Part shown: positions 26,985 to 36,983 of the stretch, in pieces
How positions within the stretch are numbered: position 1 is the first letter of the stretch
How the letters are laid out: the number at the start of each line of letters is the position of its first letter
Assembly (NCBI RefSeq): GCF_017741815.1
Contig: NZ_JAGHMF010000002.1
Span: 144,986-208,985, forward strand
Source: Rhizobium sp. 16-488-2b
Lineage (GTDB): Bacteria > Pseudomonadota > Alphaproteobacteria > Rhizobiales > Rhizobiaceae
Length of the DNA stretch: 64,000 bases
Direction of reading: 5' to 3'
Program-made: the position numbers and the translations under genes
The notes under the pieces: model-generated
What the model was told of the DNA's origin: nothing
The model's database searches: none
Seen by the model: the letters and a program-made list of their open reading frames with translations, nothing else

Positions 26985-27917
26985 ATGTCCAAACCACGCA
27001 AGCCCAAAGGCCGCCCGATCTCGGGCTGGCTTATCCTTGACAAGCCCGTCGACTTCGGCTCGACCGAAGCCGTCTCCAAGATCAAGTGGCTGTTCAAGGC
27101 GCAGAAATGCGGCCACGCCGGTACGCTCGATCCGCTGGCTTCGGGCATGCTGCCGATCGCGCTTGGCGACGCGACCAAGACCGTTCCCTACGTCATGGAC
27201 GGCCGCAAGATCTATGAATTCACCGTGACCTGGGGCGAGCAGCGCTCGACCGACGACCTCGAGGGCGAGGTTATCGAGAGCTCCGACAAGCGTCCGACCG
27301 AAGACGAGATCCTGGCGCTGCTGCCGAACTATACCGGCGTCATCAGCCAGGTCCCGCCGCAGTTCTCCGCGATCAAGATCGCCGGCGAGCGCGCCTATGA
27401 CCTCGCCCGCGAGGGTGAGACGGTCGAGATCCCGTCGCGTGAGGTCGAGATCTATCGCCTGACGCTGCTCGAATGCGAGAACGAGAACACCGCGCATTTC
27501 GAAATCGAGTGCGGCAAGGGCACCTATGTCCGCGCGCTCGCCCGCGATTTCGGCCGCGATCTCGGTTGCTTCGGCCACATCTCCGGCCTGCGCCGCAGCT
27601 TCGTCGCGCCCTTCGCCGAGGAGACCATGATCCCGCTCGCAGAGCTCGTCGCACTGGAAGACATTCAGGATGACGGAGAACGCCTGGCGGCACTCGACGC
27701 GCTTCTGATCGACACCAGCGAGGCGCTGTCCTCGCTGCCGCATCTGATCGTCAACGACGACCAGGCTCACCGCCTGAAGATGGGCAACCCCATCCTGGTG
27801 CGCGGTCGCGATGCGCCGGTGGAAGAAAGCGAAGCCTATGCCACGGCCCGCGGCAAGCTGATCGCCATCGGCGAAATCGGCCAGGGCGAATTCCGCCCCA
27901 AGCGCGTCTTCGGCTGA
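26985..27917 (+). CDS. truB: tRNA pseudouridine-55 synthase
   Basis: 310 residues. TruB makes pseudouridine 55 in the T-loop of elongator tRNAs and acts as an RNA chaperone. The catalytic Asp is D49 in [13 protein letters not shown], matching E. coli D48. [15 protein letters not shown] at the N-terminus and [12 protein letters not shown] in the middle are conserved. It is closely spaced with rbfA and ends in an 8-bp hairpin. Confidence 0.95.
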   Translation: MSKPRKPKGRPISGWLILDKPVDFGSTEAVSKIKWLFKAQKCGHAGTLDPLASGMLPIALGDATKTVPYVMDGRKIYEFTVTWGEQRSTDDLEGEVIESSDKRPTEDEILALLPNYTGVISQVPPQFSAIKIAGERAYDLAREGETVEIPSREVEIYRLTLLECENENTAHFEIECGKGTYVRALARDFGRDLGCFGHISGLRRSFVAPFAEETMIPLAELVALEDIQDDGERLAALDALLIDTSEALSSLPHLIVNDDQAHRLKMGNPILVRGRDAPVEESEAYATARGKLIAIGEIGQGEFRPKRVFG

Positions 27918-27926
27918 TGTTTTTAA

Positions 27927-27946
27927 CCCGGCGCCGACGCGCCGGG
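27927..27946. terminator. Hairpin after truB
   Basis: An 8-bp CCCGGCGC/GCGCCGGG stem with a CGAC loop. There is no strong T-run downstream. Confidence 0.55.
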
Positions 27947-28084
27947 CACGCCTCTTCCCTTTGCTGCCTGAATGGTTTATAGGCAGCGCCAGCATCAGGC
28001 ATTGCTTGAATGCATTCGCGGCCAAAGCTGGACGACATCCCGGCTTTTGGCGACCTTATCTCCTCTCATCGAAAGGAACATCCG

Positions 28085-28354
28085 ATGTCGATTACTGCTG
28101 AGCGCAAGACGGCACTTATCAAGGAATACGCAACGTTCGAAGGCGACACCGGTTCGCCCGAAGTTCAGGTTGCGATCCTCACCGAGCGCATCAACAACCT
28201 CACGGAACACTTCAAGGGCCACAAGAAGGATAACCATTCCCGCCGTGGCCTGCTGACGATGGTTTCGAGCCGCCGCTCGCTTCTTGACTACCTCAAGAAG
28301 AAGAACGAAGGCCGTTACACCAAGCTGATCACCAGCCTGGGTATCCGCCGCTAA
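28085..28354 (+). CDS. rpsO: 30S ribosomal protein S15
   Basis: 89 residues, the standard S15 length. It binds the 16S rRNA central domain early in assembly. Diagnostic segments are [22 protein letters not shown] and [19 protein letters not shown] (given in part), ending [25 protein letters not shown] supplies the ribosome binding site. The conserved order is truB-rpsO-pnp. Confidence 0.97.
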   Translation: MSITAERKTALIKEYATFEGDTGSPEVQVAILTERINNLTEHFKGHKKDNHSRRGLLTMVSSRRSLLDYLKKKNEGRYTKLITSLGIRR

Positions 28355-28363
28355 GGCTTTGCC

Positions 28364-28390
28364 GGCGGGCGCTCCTTATGGACGCCCGCC
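28364..28390. terminator. Hairpin after rpsO
   Basis: A GGCGGGCG/CGCCCGCC 8-bp stem with an 11-base loop, followed by GCATTTGTTT. It probably separates rpsO from pnp partially. Confidence 0.6.
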
Positions 28391-28399
28391 GCATTTGTT

Positions 28400-28682
28400 T
28401 CCGGGGAACGTTTCTCCGACACCGCAGGACGCCCTAGGCGTTTGCGGGACTGCCCGCGGACCCGGATGGGCCGGATCCGCAAAACCAACCGTTGACCTGT
28501 CATGGGGCAGGATTGCCGGATGCTTTCGGCCAAGGCGCACACCTTGGCCCGATTTTCTCGACGAGGAAATCGAGACCGCAAAGCCTCCCGTTGTCTTGCC
28601 CATGATGCGTCATCAACAATTGCGGTCGTCTGCGCCGTGCCCTTGGGCCAATGGCGCGCCTCCGCATTGAAGGACAAGACAT
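28400..28682 (+). promoter_or_regulatory. Structured pnp leader
   Basis: A 283-base untranslated stretch rich in stems: 28456-28465/28471-28480 (10 bp, one A-C mismatch), 28528-28535/28542-28549 (perfect 8 bp) and 28556-28561/28570-28575 (perfect 6 bp). In enterobacteria, PNPase represses its own synthesis by attacking its RNase III-cleaved leader; a similar role here is inference. I see no ORF worth calling in it. Confidence 0.5.
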
Positions 28683-30821
28683 ATGTTCGACACTCATTCC
28701 GTGGAAATCGAGTGGGCAGGCCGCCCGCTGAAGCTCGAAACCGGCAAGATCGCCCGTCAGGCTGACGGCGCCGTTCTCGCGACCTACGGCGAAACCGTGG
28801 TTCTCGCCACCGTCGTTTCCGCCAAGGCGCCGAAGCCTGGCCAGGACTTCTTTCCGCTGACCGTCAACTACCAGGAAAAGACCTACGCAGCCGGCAAGAT
28901 CCCCGGTGGCTACTTCAAGCGCGAAGGCCGTCCGTCGGAAAACGAAACGCTGGTTTCGCGCCTGATCGACCGTCCGATCCGCCCGCTCTTCCCTGAAGGC
29001 TACAAGAACGACACGCAGGTCGTCGTCACCGTCGTCCAGCACGATCTGGAAAACAACCCGGATGTTCTGTCGATGGTTGCCGCTTCGGCTGCTCTGACGC
29101 TGTCCGGCGTTCCCTTCATGGGCCCGGTCGGCGGCGCGCGCGTCGGCTACATCAACGGCGAATACGTCCTCAACCCGCATCTCGACGAGATGGACGAGTC
29201 GATCCTCGACCTCGTTGTCGCCGGTACGCACGACGCCGTTCTGATGGTTGAATCCGAAGCCAAGGAACTCAACGAAGAAGTCATGCTCGGCGCCGTCATG
29301 TTCGGCCATAAGGGTTTCCAGCCGGTTCTCGACGCGATCATCAAGCTCGCCGAAGTGGCTGCCAAGGAGCCGCGCGACTTCCAGCCGGAAGACTTCTCCG
29401 AACTCGAAGCCGAAATGCTGAAGCACTTCGAAGCCGAGCTGCGCACCGCCTACAAGAACACCCAGAAGGCTGAACGCTACGCTGCCGTCGACGCCGTCAA
29501 GGCCAAGGTCAAGGCGCACTTCTTCCCTGAGGGCGAAGAGCCGAAGTACACCGCCGAAGTCATCGGCGCGATCTTCAAGCATCTGCAGGCCAAGATCGTT
29601 CGTTGGAACATCCTCGACACCAAGAGCCGCATCGACGGCCGCGACCTCGAGACCGTTCGTCCGATCGTATCGGAAGTCGGCCTCCTGCCGCGCACCCACG
29701 GTTCTGCTCTCTTCACCCGCGGTGAAACGCAGGCGATCGTCGTTGCCACGCTCGGCACCGGCGAAGACGAGCAGTACGTTGACTCGCTCACGGGCATGTA
29801 TAAGGAGCGCTTCCTGCTCCATTACAACTTCCCTCCCTACTCGGTTGGCGAAACCGGCCGCATGGGCTCTCCGGGCCGTCGCGAAATCGGTCACGGCAAG
29901 CTCGCTTGGCGCGCTATCCGCCCGATGCTTCCGTCGGCTGAGCAGTTCCCCTACACGCTGCGCGTCGTCTCTGAAATCACCGAGTCCAACGGCTCGTCCT
30001 CGATGGCAACCGTCTGCGGCACCTCGCTCGCTCTGATGGACGCCGGCGTTCCTTTGGCTAAGCCGGTTGCCGGTATCGCCATGGGCCTGATCCTCGAAGG
30101 TGACCGCTTCGCCGTTCTCTCCGACATCCTCGGCGACGAAGACCACCTCGGCGACATGGACTTCAAGGTTGCAGGTACTGCCGACGGCATCACCTCGCTG
30201 CAGATGGACATCAAGATCGCCGGCATCACGGAAGAGATCATGAAGGTCGCTCTCGGCCAGGCACAGGGCGGTCGTACGCACATCCTCGGCGAAATGTCGA
30301 AGGCGATCTCCGAAGGCCGTTCGCAGCTCGGCGAATTCGCTCCGCGCATCGAAGTCATGAACATCCCGGTCGACAAGATCCGTGAAGTCATCGGCTCCGG
30401 CGGCAAGGTCATCCGCGAAATCGTCGAAAAGACCGGCGCCAAGATCAACATCGAAGACGACGGCACCGTGAAGATCGCATCTTCCTCGGGCAAGGAAATC
30501 GAAGCGGCCCGCAAGTGGATCCACTCGATCGTTGCCGAGCCTGAAATCGGCGTGATCTACGAAGGCACGGTCGTGAAGACCGCCGACTTCGGCGCCTTCG
30601 TCAACTTCTTCGGCGCCCGCGACGGCCTCGTCCACATCTCGCAGCTCGCTTCCGAGCGTGTTGCCAAGACCCAGGACGTCGTCAAGGAAGGCCAGAAGGT
30701 TTGGGTCAAGCTCCTCGGCTTCGACGAGCGCGGCAAGGTCCGCCTGTCGATGAAGGTTGTCGACCAGGCAACCGGCCAGGAAATCCCTGCCGACAAGAAG
30801 AAGGAAGAAGCAGCCGAGTAA
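28683..30821 (+). CDS. pnp: Polyribonucleotide nucleotidyltransferase (PNPase)
   Basis: 712 residues. A trimeric 3'-5' phosphorolytic exoribonuclease of the degradosome. Two RNase PH-like domains carry [14 protein letters not shown] (first half) and [21 protein letters not shown] (second half). They are followed by a KH domain ([23 protein letters not shown]) and an S1 domain ([20 protein letters not shown]) at the C-terminus. The length is typical. It ends at a strong terminator. Confidence 0.97.
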   Translation: MFDTHSVEIEWAGRPLKLETGKIARQADGAVLATYGETVVLATVVSAKAPKPGQDFFPLTVNYQEKTYAAGKIPGGYFKREGRPSENETLVSRLIDRPIRPLFPEGYKNDTQVVVTVVQHDLENNPDVLSMVAASAALTLSGVPFMGPVGGARVGYINGEYVLNPHLDEMDESILDLVVAGTHDAVLMVESEAKELNEEVMLGAVMFGHKGFQPVLDAIIKLAEVAAKEPRDFQPEDFSELEAEMLKHFEAELRTAYKNTQKAERYAAVDAVKAKVKAHFFPEGEEPKYTAEVIGAIFKHLQAKIVRWNILDTKSRIDGRDLETVRPIVSEVGLLPRTHGSALFTRGETQAIVVATLGTGEDEQYVDSLTGMYKERFLLHYNFPPYSVGETGRMGSPGRREIGHGKLAWRAIRPMLPSAEQFPYTLRVVSEITESNGSSSMATVCGTSLALMDAGVPLAKPVAGIAMGLILEGDRFAVLSDILGDEDHLGDMDFKVAGTADGITSLQMDIKIAGITEEIMKVALGQAQGGRTHILGEMSKAISEGRSQLGEFAPRIEVMNIPVDKIREVIGSGGKVIREIVEKTGAKINIEDDGTVKIASSSGKEIEAARKWIHSIVAEPEIGVIYEGTVVKTADFGAFVNFFGARDGLVHISQLASERVAKTQDVVKEGQKVWVKLLGFDERGKVRLSMKVVDQATGQEIPADKKKEEAAE

Positions 30822-30844
30822 GCTGCGCCTTCCGATGACTTCAT

Positions 30845-30873
30845 GGGCGCGGGAATCTTCTCGCGCCCTTTTT
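30845..30873 (+). terminator. Rho-independent terminator of pnp
   Basis: A 7-bp GGGCGCG/CGCGCCC stem followed by TTTTT. Confidence 0.85.
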
Positions 30874-30896
30874 CTATTCAGGATCGAGATAAAACG

Positions 30897-31913
30897 ATGA
30901 GCAGCGAAACGCTGAAGACACTGTTCCACCCCTTTGTAAGCGGCACCGTCGAGGCGCCCGGCGAGGGCGAGCGCGTGCTCTTCCTCGGCGCCGAGGCTGG
31001 CTTCGCCCTGCCGCAGGGCTTTGCCGCCGCGCTGAGCGCCGTACAGGGCTTTCGGCCGCTGTACCGGCAGCTGCTCGCCCAGCGCATCGAAACCACGCCT
31101 GAGGTCGAAGGCGAGGACTACGATGCCGTTCTGGTTCTCTGCAACAAGCACAAGGGCGAGAACGAGGCGAATATCGCCGAAGCACTTACCCGCGTGAAGA
31201 TGGGCGGCCTCGTCGTCGTCGCCGGCGGCAAGGAAGACGGCATCCAGCCGCTGCGCAAGCGCATGGAAGCCTTCGGCCTGTCGCTCGAGCACATGCCTAA
31301 GTATCACGGCGTCGCCTTCTGGTTCGGCGCGCCGGCAGATCCGTCCGAAATCATCGCCAAGTTCGCCAAGCCCGCTGTGCGCGTCGACGGCCGCTTCGAG
31401 GCCGCCGCCGGCATGTTCTCGCATGACCGCATCGATGACGGATCGGAGCTGCTCGCCTCTCGCGTGCCCACCGATTTCACCGGCGACGTCGCCGATTTCG
31501 GCGCCGGCTGGGGCTATCTCTCCGTCGAGATGGCGGAACGCTCCCCCGGTGTCAGCCGCCTCGACCTCTACGAGGCGAATTACGCCGCGCTGGAGGCCGC
31601 CAAGGCCAACATCGAGGAGAACTGCCCGAATGTACCGGCACGCTTCTTCTGGCACGATCTGGCGGGCGAGCCGGTCAAGGACAAGTACGACCTCATCATC
31701 ATGAACCCGCCCTTCCACGAAAGCCATGCCGCCGAGCCGGCGCTCGGCCAGGCGATGATCAAGACGGCGGCATCCGCGCTCCGCTCCGGCGGCCGCCTGC
31801 TGCTGGTTGCCAACCGCGGCCTGCCCTACGAGCCGGTCCTGGCGGCGAGCTTCCGCGAAAGCGGCGAAACCTGCCGCAACGCCCGCTTCAAGGTCTTGTG
31901 GGCGAAGAAATAA
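30897..31913 (+). CDS. RsmC-like SAM-dependent methyltransferase (16S rRNA guanine-N2)
   Basis: 338 residues with the two-lobed layout of RsmC/RlmG enzymes. A degenerate N-terminal Rossmann-like lobe (LFLGAEAGFALPQGFAAAL) precedes a functional C-terminal lobe with the SAM loop VADFGAGWGYLSVEMA and the catalytic NPPF in LIIMNPPFHESH. NPPF enzymes methylate exocyclic amines of guanine. The exact rRNA position is uncertain. The ATG at 30897 is used; the frame extends upstream through the pnp terminator. Confidence 0.85.
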   Translation: MSSETLKTLFHPFVSGTVEAPGEGERVLFLGAEAGFALPQGFAAALSAVQGFRPLYRQLLAQRIETTPEVEGEDYDAVLVLCNKHKGENEANIAEALTRVKMGGLVVVAGGKEDGIQPLRKRMEAFGLSLEHMPKYHGVAFWFGAPADPSEIIAKFAKPAVRVDGRFEAAAGMFSHDRIDDGSELLASRVPTDFTGDVADFGAGWGYLSVEMAERSPGVSRLDLYEANYAALEAAKANIEENCPNVPARFFWHDLAGEPVKDKYDLIIMNPPFHESHAAEPALGQAMIKTAASALRSGGRLLLVANRGLPYEPVLAASFRESGETCRNARFKVLWAKK

Positions 31914-31956
31914 GGCCTAGGGTACCTCGGTCCGCATACTCGCGTCCGAGGTCACC

Positions 31957-32751
31957 TTGCCTGTTTCAGAGCGTCATCAAGACACTGCCGTTCACCTTGA
32001 GCGGCAGCTTCTGCGCAATATCGTTCTGCTGAAGCAGCTATCGCTCTTCCCCGACGATACCATTGCGTATCGGGTCTCGGATCGCACGGGATCGGGATCT
32101 CTCGTGCTCCTCAAGGTCTCCGCCAGCCCCTATGATCGGGACGCGTATGCCGAGGCGGATTGGGTTGCCTTCATCTCAAGCGACGCTCCCGCCCTTACAG
32201 AACGGCTTCTCGAGCACGTGCCAGAGAATGTCGGCGTCGTGTTCAAGGTGGCCAATGATGCCGACCGCCTGATTATTTCGGCGCGCTACGCAACAGAGCA
32301 GAAAGCCTGCTATCTATCCTACACCGGGAAGGGCAGCGTCGAGCGCGATATCGACGTGGCTGTCACCGTCGCACCCGGAAACGCCGTTCTCGACGCGCTT
32401 GAGAAGCAAGGGCACGCCCGCAACTGGCTGCAAGCCCTGCTCGATGCCGGTGAGGCTTTCGTCTGCATCCTCGGCCCCGAGGACCAGCCGCAATCGCTGT
32501 GCTTCGTCTTCCGGAATTATGGGGCGGTCTGGGAGATTGGCGGCGTCTATACCGCCGAGAATTCGCGGGGCCGAGGTTTCGCGGGTAAAGTCGTCCGCAC
32601 GGCCCTGGCCGAACTTGCCAAGAGAAACATGCTCTCGCGCTATCAAGTCAGCGCCGACAACAGCGCCTCAATTCGCGTTGCCGAGAAGCTTGGCATGCAG
32701 CGCTTCATGACGCTTACGCACCACTTGCGCTTGCCGAGCGCGTTGCCGTAA
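31957..32751 (+). CDS. GNAT family N-acetyltransferase (FR47-like)
   Basis: 264 residues from a TTG start; no in-frame ATG occurs until late in the protein. The C-terminal third is a GNAT domain with IGGVYTAENSRGRGFAGKVVRTAL and SADNSASIRVAEKLGMQ. The N-terminal half is a degenerate second lobe. The substrate is unknown. The GAGG ribosome binding site lies in the 3' arm of a hairpin (31924-31930 with 31946-31952), which may limit translation. Confidence 0.78.
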   Translation: MPVSERHQDTAVHLERQLLRNIVLLKQLSLFPDDTIAYRVSDRTGSGSLVLLKVSASPYDRDAYAEADWVAFISSDAPALTERLLEHVPENVGVVFKVANDADRLIISARYATEQKACYLSYTGKGSVERDIDVAVTVAPGNAVLDALEKQGHARNWLQALLDAGEAFVCILGPEDQPQSLCFVFRNYGAVWEIGGVYTAENSRGRGFAGKVVRTALAELAKRNMLSRYQVSADNSASIRVAEKLGMQRFMTLTHHLRLPSALP

Positions 32752-32834
32752 AGGCGTTACCGGCCCCGAGGCCGGGAAGTGAGCGGCATCCATTGCTCCC
32801 CGGTGGTCCGAAGACAGGAGCGATAGAAACGAAA

Positions 32835-32866
32835 AAGGCCATGCGCAATATAATGCGCATGGCCTT
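32835..32866 (-). terminator. Rho-independent terminator of fabA-fabB-fabI
   Basis: A perfect 13-bp stem (32835-32847/32854-32866) with a 6-base loop. On the minus strand it is followed by TTTTTCGTTT, 26 bases after the fabI stop. Confidence 0.9.
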
Positions 32867-32891
32867 GCATTCGGTTCTGGCTGGCTGCCGC

Positions 32892-33698
32892 TTACTCGGC
32901 GTCCGCCTTGCGCAGCGTATCGAGCGCCGGCATCGAGGTGATGTTGAAGCCGGCGTCGACGAAGTGGATTTCGCCGGTGACGCCTGCCGCCATGTCGGAG
33001 AGCAGGTAGAGGGCCGAGTTGCCGACGTGATCGATCGTCACGGTCTTGCGCAGCGGCGAGTTCTGCTGGTTCCACGACAGGATGGCGCGGGCGTCCGAAA
33101 TGCCGGCGCCGGCCAGCGTGCGGATCGGGCCGGCGGAGATCGCGTTGACGCGAATGCCGCGCGGGCCGTAATCGGCCGCCAGGTAGCGCACGGAGGCCTC
33201 GAGTGCCGCCTTGGCGACGCCCATGACGTTGTAGTTCGGGATGACGCGCGTCGAGCCGTTATAGGTCAGCGTCAGCATCGAGCCGCCTTCGTTCATCAAA
33301 GGCGCCAAACGCTTGGCGATCTCGGTGAACGAGAAACAGGAGATTACCATCGTGCGGCTGAAATTCTCGCGCGTGGTGTCGGCGTAGAGGCCCTTGAGCT
33401 CGTTCTTGTCGGAAAAGCCGATGGCGTGAACGACGAAATCGAGCGTGCCCCAGCGTTCCTTGATCGCGTCCACAGTGGCGTCGACGGAAGCGATGTCCTC
33501 GACGTCGCATGGCAGCACGAAGTCGGAGCCGACTTCGGCGGCAAGCGGCTTGACGCGCTTGCCCAGCGCATCGCCCTGGTAGGTGAAGGCAAGTTCCGCG
33601 CCCTGTGCCGCCAGCGCCTTGGAGATGCCCCAGGCGATGGAGTGGTTGTTCGCGACACCCATGATAAGCCCGCGCTTACCCTGCATGATTCCCGTCAT
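32892..33698 (-). CDS. fabI: Enoyl-ACP reductase (NADH), FabI
   Basis: 268 residues. It performs the last reduction step of fatty acid elongation and is the target of triclosan-type inhibitors. The N-terminus GKRGLIMGVANNHSIAWGI is the diagnostic FabI nucleotide-binding start. The catalytic pair is Tyr156 and Lys163 in NYNVMGVAKAALE (Y-x6-K). I take the ATG at 33698 (MTGIMQGKRG), 4 bases after the fabB stop; the second Met at residue 5 is an alternative. It is the last gene of the fabABI operon. Confidence 0.95.
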   Translation of the reverse strand: MTGIMQGKRGLIMGVANNHSIAWGISKALAAQGAELAFTYQGDALGKRVKPLAAEVGSDFVLPCDVEDIASVDATVDAIKERWGTLDFVVHAIGFSDKNELKGLYADTTRENFSRTMVISCFSFTEIAKRLAPLMNEGGSMLTLTYNGSTRVIPNYNVMGVAKAALEASVRYLAADYGPRGIRVNAISAGPIRTLAGAGISDARAILSWNQQNSPLRKTVTIDHVGNSALYLLSDMAAGVTGEIHFVDAGFNITSMPALDTLRKADAE

Positions 33699-33702
33699 GT
33701 TA

Positions 33703-34926
33703 TTATCCGTTGTAGCGCTGGAAGACGAGCGTGGCGTTGGTGCCGCCGAAGCCGAAGGAGTTGGAAAGCGCGATGTCGATCTTGGCGTCGTCGATGCGCT
33801 TGCGCACGATCGGCACGCCGTCGAACTCGGGGTCAAGCTCGGTGATATGAGCGCTTTCGCCGATGAAACCGGCCTGCATCATCAACAGCGAGTAGATCGA
33901 TTCCTGCACGCCGGCGGCACCCAGCGAGTGGCCGGTGAGCGACTTGGTCGACTGGATGTGCGGGATCTTGTTGCCGAACACTTCGCGGATCGCGCCGATT
34001 TCCTTGCTGTCGCCAACAGGCGTCGAGGTGCCGTGCGTGTTGACGTAATCGACATCGCCCTTCACCGTCGAGAGCGCCTGGCGCATGCAGCGGATCGCAC
34101 CTTCGCCCGACGGAGCGACCATGTCGTAGCCGTCGGAAGTAGCGCCGTAGCCGACGATTTCGGCATAGATCTTGGCGCCGCGGGCCTTGGCATGCTCCAG
34201 CTCTTCGAGAACCAGAACGCCTGCGCCGCCGGCAATCACGAAGCCGTCGCGGGTCGCGTCATAGGCGCGCGATGCGGTCTCGGGCGTGTCGTTGTACTTG
34301 GAAGACATGGCGCCCATGGCGTCGAACAGGTTCGACATCGTCCAGTCGAGATCCTCGTGGCCGCCGGCGAACATGATGTCCTGCTTGCCCCACTGGATCA
34401 TTTCTGCGGCATTGCCGATGCAATGCGCTGATGTCGAGCAGGCAGACGAGATCGAGTAGTTCACGCCGTGGATCTTGAACCATGTCGCGAGCGTGGCCGA
34501 GGCCGTCGAAGACATCGCCTTCGGCACGGCGAACGGGCCGATGCGCTTCGGGCTGTTGTTCTTGATGGTGATCTCGGCTGCTTCAATCAGCGTGCGGGTC
34601 GAAGGACCACCCGAGCCCATGATGATGCCGGTGCGCTCGTTTTCGCTGTAGTCCTTTTCCTCAAGACCGGAATCGGCGAGCGCCTGCTTCATCGCGACAT
34701 GGTTCCACGCACCGCCCTGAGACAGGAAGCGCATGGCGCGGCGATCGACCAGATCCGTCGGATCGAGCGAAGGGCGACCCCAGACCTGGCACTTGAAGCC
34801 GTGCTCGGCGAAATCGTTGGAAAAGGAAATGCCGGACTTGGCATCGCGCAGCGAAGCGGTGACCTCGGCGGCGTCATTGCCGATCGAGGAAACGACGCCC
34901 AGACCCGTGACAACTACCCGTCTCAT
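33703..34926 (-). CDS. fabB: Beta-ketoacyl-ACP synthase I
   Basis: 407 residues. A condensing enzyme needed for unsaturated fatty acid elongation after FabA. The nucleophile is Cys163 in [14 protein letters not shown]. The two histidines are in [11 protein letters not shown] and [13 protein letters not shown]. Direct coupling to fabA upstream and fabI downstream identifies it as FabB rather than the related FabF. Confidence 0.95.
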   Translation of the reverse strand: MRRVVVTGLGVVSSIGNDAAEVTASLRDAKSGISFSNDFAEHGFKCQVWGRPSLDPTDLVDRRAMRFLSQGGAWNHVAMKQALADSGLEEKDYSENERTGIIMGSGGPSTRTLIEAAEITIKNNSPKRIGPFAVPKAMSSTASATLATWFKIHGVNYSISSACSTSAHCIGNAAEMIQWGKQDIMFAGGHEDLDWTMSNLFDAMGAMSSKYNDTPETASRAYDATRDGFVIAGGAGVLVLEELEHAKARGAKIYAEIVGYGATSDGYDMVAPSGEGAIRCMRQALSTVKGDVDYVNTHGTSTPVGDSKEIGAIREVFGNKIPHIQSTKSLTGHSLGAAGVQESIYSLLMMQAGFIGESAHITELDPEFDGVPIVRKRIDDAKIDIALSNSFGFGGTNATLVFQRYNG

Positions 34927-34985
34927 GTGTTTCGACCTTTTCGTTTTTTCTAACTTGGAAAACCAGGCACGGATGCCCGGTGCAA

Positions 34986-35501
34986 TCAGGCGTCTTTGTC
35001 CTTGGACAGGCCGACGCGCAGGTCGGAGGCCTGGTAGATGGTTTCGCCATCGGCCTTCAGCCAGCCGTCGGCGGTGCCGAGCACCAGGCGGCCGCGCATG
35101 ACGCGTTTGAAGTCGATGCCGTATTCGAGCAGCTTCGTGGTCGGGCGGATCATGCCCTTGAACTTCACTTCACCCGTAGACAGCGCCATGCCGCGACCGG
35201 GCTCGCCGAGCCAGCCGAGGAAGAAGCCGGTCAGCTGCCACATGCCGTCGAGGCCGAGGCAGCCCGGCATGATCGGGTTGCCCTGGAAGTGGCAGGGGAA
35301 ATACCAATCGTCTGGCTTCACATCGTACTCGGCGCGGATATAGCCCTTGTCGAAGGCGCCGCCGGTTTCGGAGATGTCGGTGATGCGGTGAACCATGAGC
35401 ATTGGCGGCAGAGGAAGCTGCGCGTTGCCGGGGCCGAAAAGCTCGCCGCGGCCGCATGCCAGGATTTCCTCATAGTTGAAGCTGGATTGTTTCGTCGCCA
35501 T
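34986..35501 (-). CDS. fabA: 3-hydroxydecanoyl-ACP dehydratase/isomerase
   Basis: 171 residues. It dehydrates 3-hydroxydecanoyl-ACP and isomerises the product, so introducing the double bond of unsaturated fatty acids. The catalytic residues are His71 and Asp85 in [20 protein letters not shown]. The ATG at 35501 ([12 protein letters not shown]) matches the family start. It is first in the fabABI operon and divergent from irr. Confidence 0.96.
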   Translation of the reverse strand: MATKQSSFNYEEILACGRGELFGPGNAQLPLPPMLMVHRITDISETGGAFDKGYIRAEYDVKPDDWYFPCHFQGNPIMPGCLGLDGMWQLTGFFLGWLGEPGRGMALSTGEVKFKGMIRPTTKLLEYGIDFKRVMRGRLVLGTADGWLKADGETIYQASDLRVGLSKDKDA

Positions 35502-35723
35502 GAAAACTCTAATTCCCCCGCAACTAAGCTGATGGATGTGAACGTTTAGTCCAAGTTCGACGGAAAATGAAGCATAAGCATGACTGATCTTCACCACGTC
35601 CAAGGACCGGCTGCGCGCCTTATTTGGTGGTCGCATACAGGAAGGCCAAGCCCCGGGCCAGCACTAATTACGCAAAAAGCCCGATTTCGCGGCGCTTTGA
35701 CACCCGTTGTCCCCATTGAAACT

Positions 35724-35751
35724 ATTGAAAGCCATTCGTGCAAAAGTTATA
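35724..35751 (+). promoter_or_regulatory. Likely irr promoter in the fabA-irr intergenic region
   Basis: TTGAAA at 35724-35729 and TTATAT at 35746-35751, spacing 16. It lies about 50 bases before the irr ATG. The 299-base region 35502-35800 holds nothing else that I recognise; no obvious ICE-type iron operator was found. Confidence 0.5.
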
Positions 35752-35800
35752 TGGCTAAGAGAAACCTGATTGCGGGACGCTAGATTAGCGGGAGTTGTTG

Positions 35801-36220
35801 ATGGCGGCTGAAGCCCCTCTTACCATTGAAGCAAGGTTGCGGGGCGCTGGCCTCAGGCCGACGCGCCAGCGCGTCGCGCTCGGCGACCTGCTCTTTGCAA
35901 AGGGCGATCGCCACCTGACCGTCGAGGAACTGCACGAGGAGGCCGTTGTCGCCGGCGTGCCGGTGTCGCTTGCCACCGTCTACAACACGCTGCACCAGTT
36001 CACCGAGGCTGGCATGATCCGCGTTCTCGCGGTCGAAAGCGCCAAGACCTATTTCGACACCAATGTCTCCGATCACCACCACTTCTTCGTGGAAGGCGAC
36101 AACGACGTGCTCGATATTCCCGTCAGCAATCTCACCATCGACAATCTGCCGGAGCCGCCGGAGGGCATGGAAATCGCCCATGTCGACGTGGTGATCCGCC
36201 TGCGGCCCAAGCGCAGCTGA
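35801..36220 (+). CDS. irr: Iron response regulator Irr (Fur superfamily)
   Basis: 139 residues. Irr represses iron-consuming pathways such as haem synthesis under iron limitation in rhizobia. The winged helix RLRGAGLRPTRQRVALG ... VSLATVYNTLHQF is followed by the haem/metal-binding HHH at 92-94 in SDHHHFFVEGDNDVLDIP, which distinguishes Irr from Fur. The N-terminal GCPWHD haem-regulatory motif of Bradyrhizobium Irr is absent, as expected for Rhizobium. The ATG at 35801 follows GCGGGAG. Confidence 0.95.
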   Translation: MAAEAPLTIEARLRGAGLRPTRQRVALGDLLFAKGDRHLTVEELHEEAVVAGVPVSLATVYNTLHQFTEAGMIRVLAVESAKTYFDTNVSDHHHFFVEGDNDVLDIPVSNLTIDNLPEPPEGMEIAHVDVVIRLRPKRS

Positions 36221-36233
36221 TCTAAAATAATCT

Positions 36234-36869
36234 CTACATCACATCGTCGGGATGCCGGCCGGGCTTTGCCTTGTAGGTGGGAAACGTCCAGCCGTAGTAA
36301 AGCGCCCCTCCCCGCACCGCGAATGCCGCAAGCACGCCCGCGGCTGACGCCGCATAGAGTGGTAGCCCAAACTCATTGGCGCCGGTGAAGATCGCCGCGC
36401 CGACCAGCGCCGCGCTGATGTAGATCTCCGGCCTCAGCAGCACCGAGGGCTCGTTGGCGACAAGATCGCGCAACACGCCGCCGAAGGTCGCCGTCAGCGT
36501 GCCGGTGACGATCGCGATGGTCGGCGAGCCGGTGGCGGCCAGCCCCTTGGCCGCACCCATGGCGCAATAGGCCGAAAGCCCGACGGCATCGAGCCAGATC
36601 AGCAGCCGGTAGCGCGATTCCACCATATGCGCGGTGAAGAACACCAAAACGCCGGCGGCACAGCAGACCAGGATATAGGTAGGGTTCAGAACCCAGAAGA
36701 CCGGCACGCGACCCAGGACGATGTCGCGCACCGTGCCGCCGCCGATGCCCGTGATGACCGCGAAGAACAGGAAGCCGATCAGATCGAGCTGCTTGCGCGA
36801 GGCGGCAAGCGCACCCGTTGCCGCAAACAGGGCAACGCCGGCATAGTCGAGATAGACGAATGGCGACAT
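36234..36869 (-). CDS. Trimeric intracellular cation channel (TRIC/UPF0126) family protein
   Basis: 211 residues, about seven membrane helices in two repeated modules. Each repeat has a glycine-rich signature: TGIGGGTVRDIVLGRVPVFW in the first and TATFGGVLRDLVANEPSVLL in the second. These are the bacterial relatives of TRIC potassium channels. The ATG at 36869 is preceded by GGAGC. The last residues are soluble and basic. It is convergent with irr, with 13 bases between. Confidence 0.88.
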   Translation of the reverse strand: MSPFVYLDYAGVALFAATGALAASRKQLDLIGFLFFAVITGIGGGTVRDIVLGRVPVFWVLNPTYILVCCAAGVLVFFTAHMVESRYRLLIWLDAVGLSAYCAMGAAKGLAATGSPTIAIVTGTLTATFGGVLRDLVANEPSVLLRPEIYISAALVGAAIFTGANEFGLPLYAASAAGVLAAFAVRGGALYYGWTFPTYKAKPGRHPDDVM

Positions 36870-36983
36870 CGCGTGCTCCAATGGCGATCTTTCCCTCGAA
36901 TAATCATGGCCGCAAGGGCGGCGCAAGGCGGATCAGCCAAACTCACGAACCAATGGCGTCCTTATCCGACGAAAAGAGAACCT

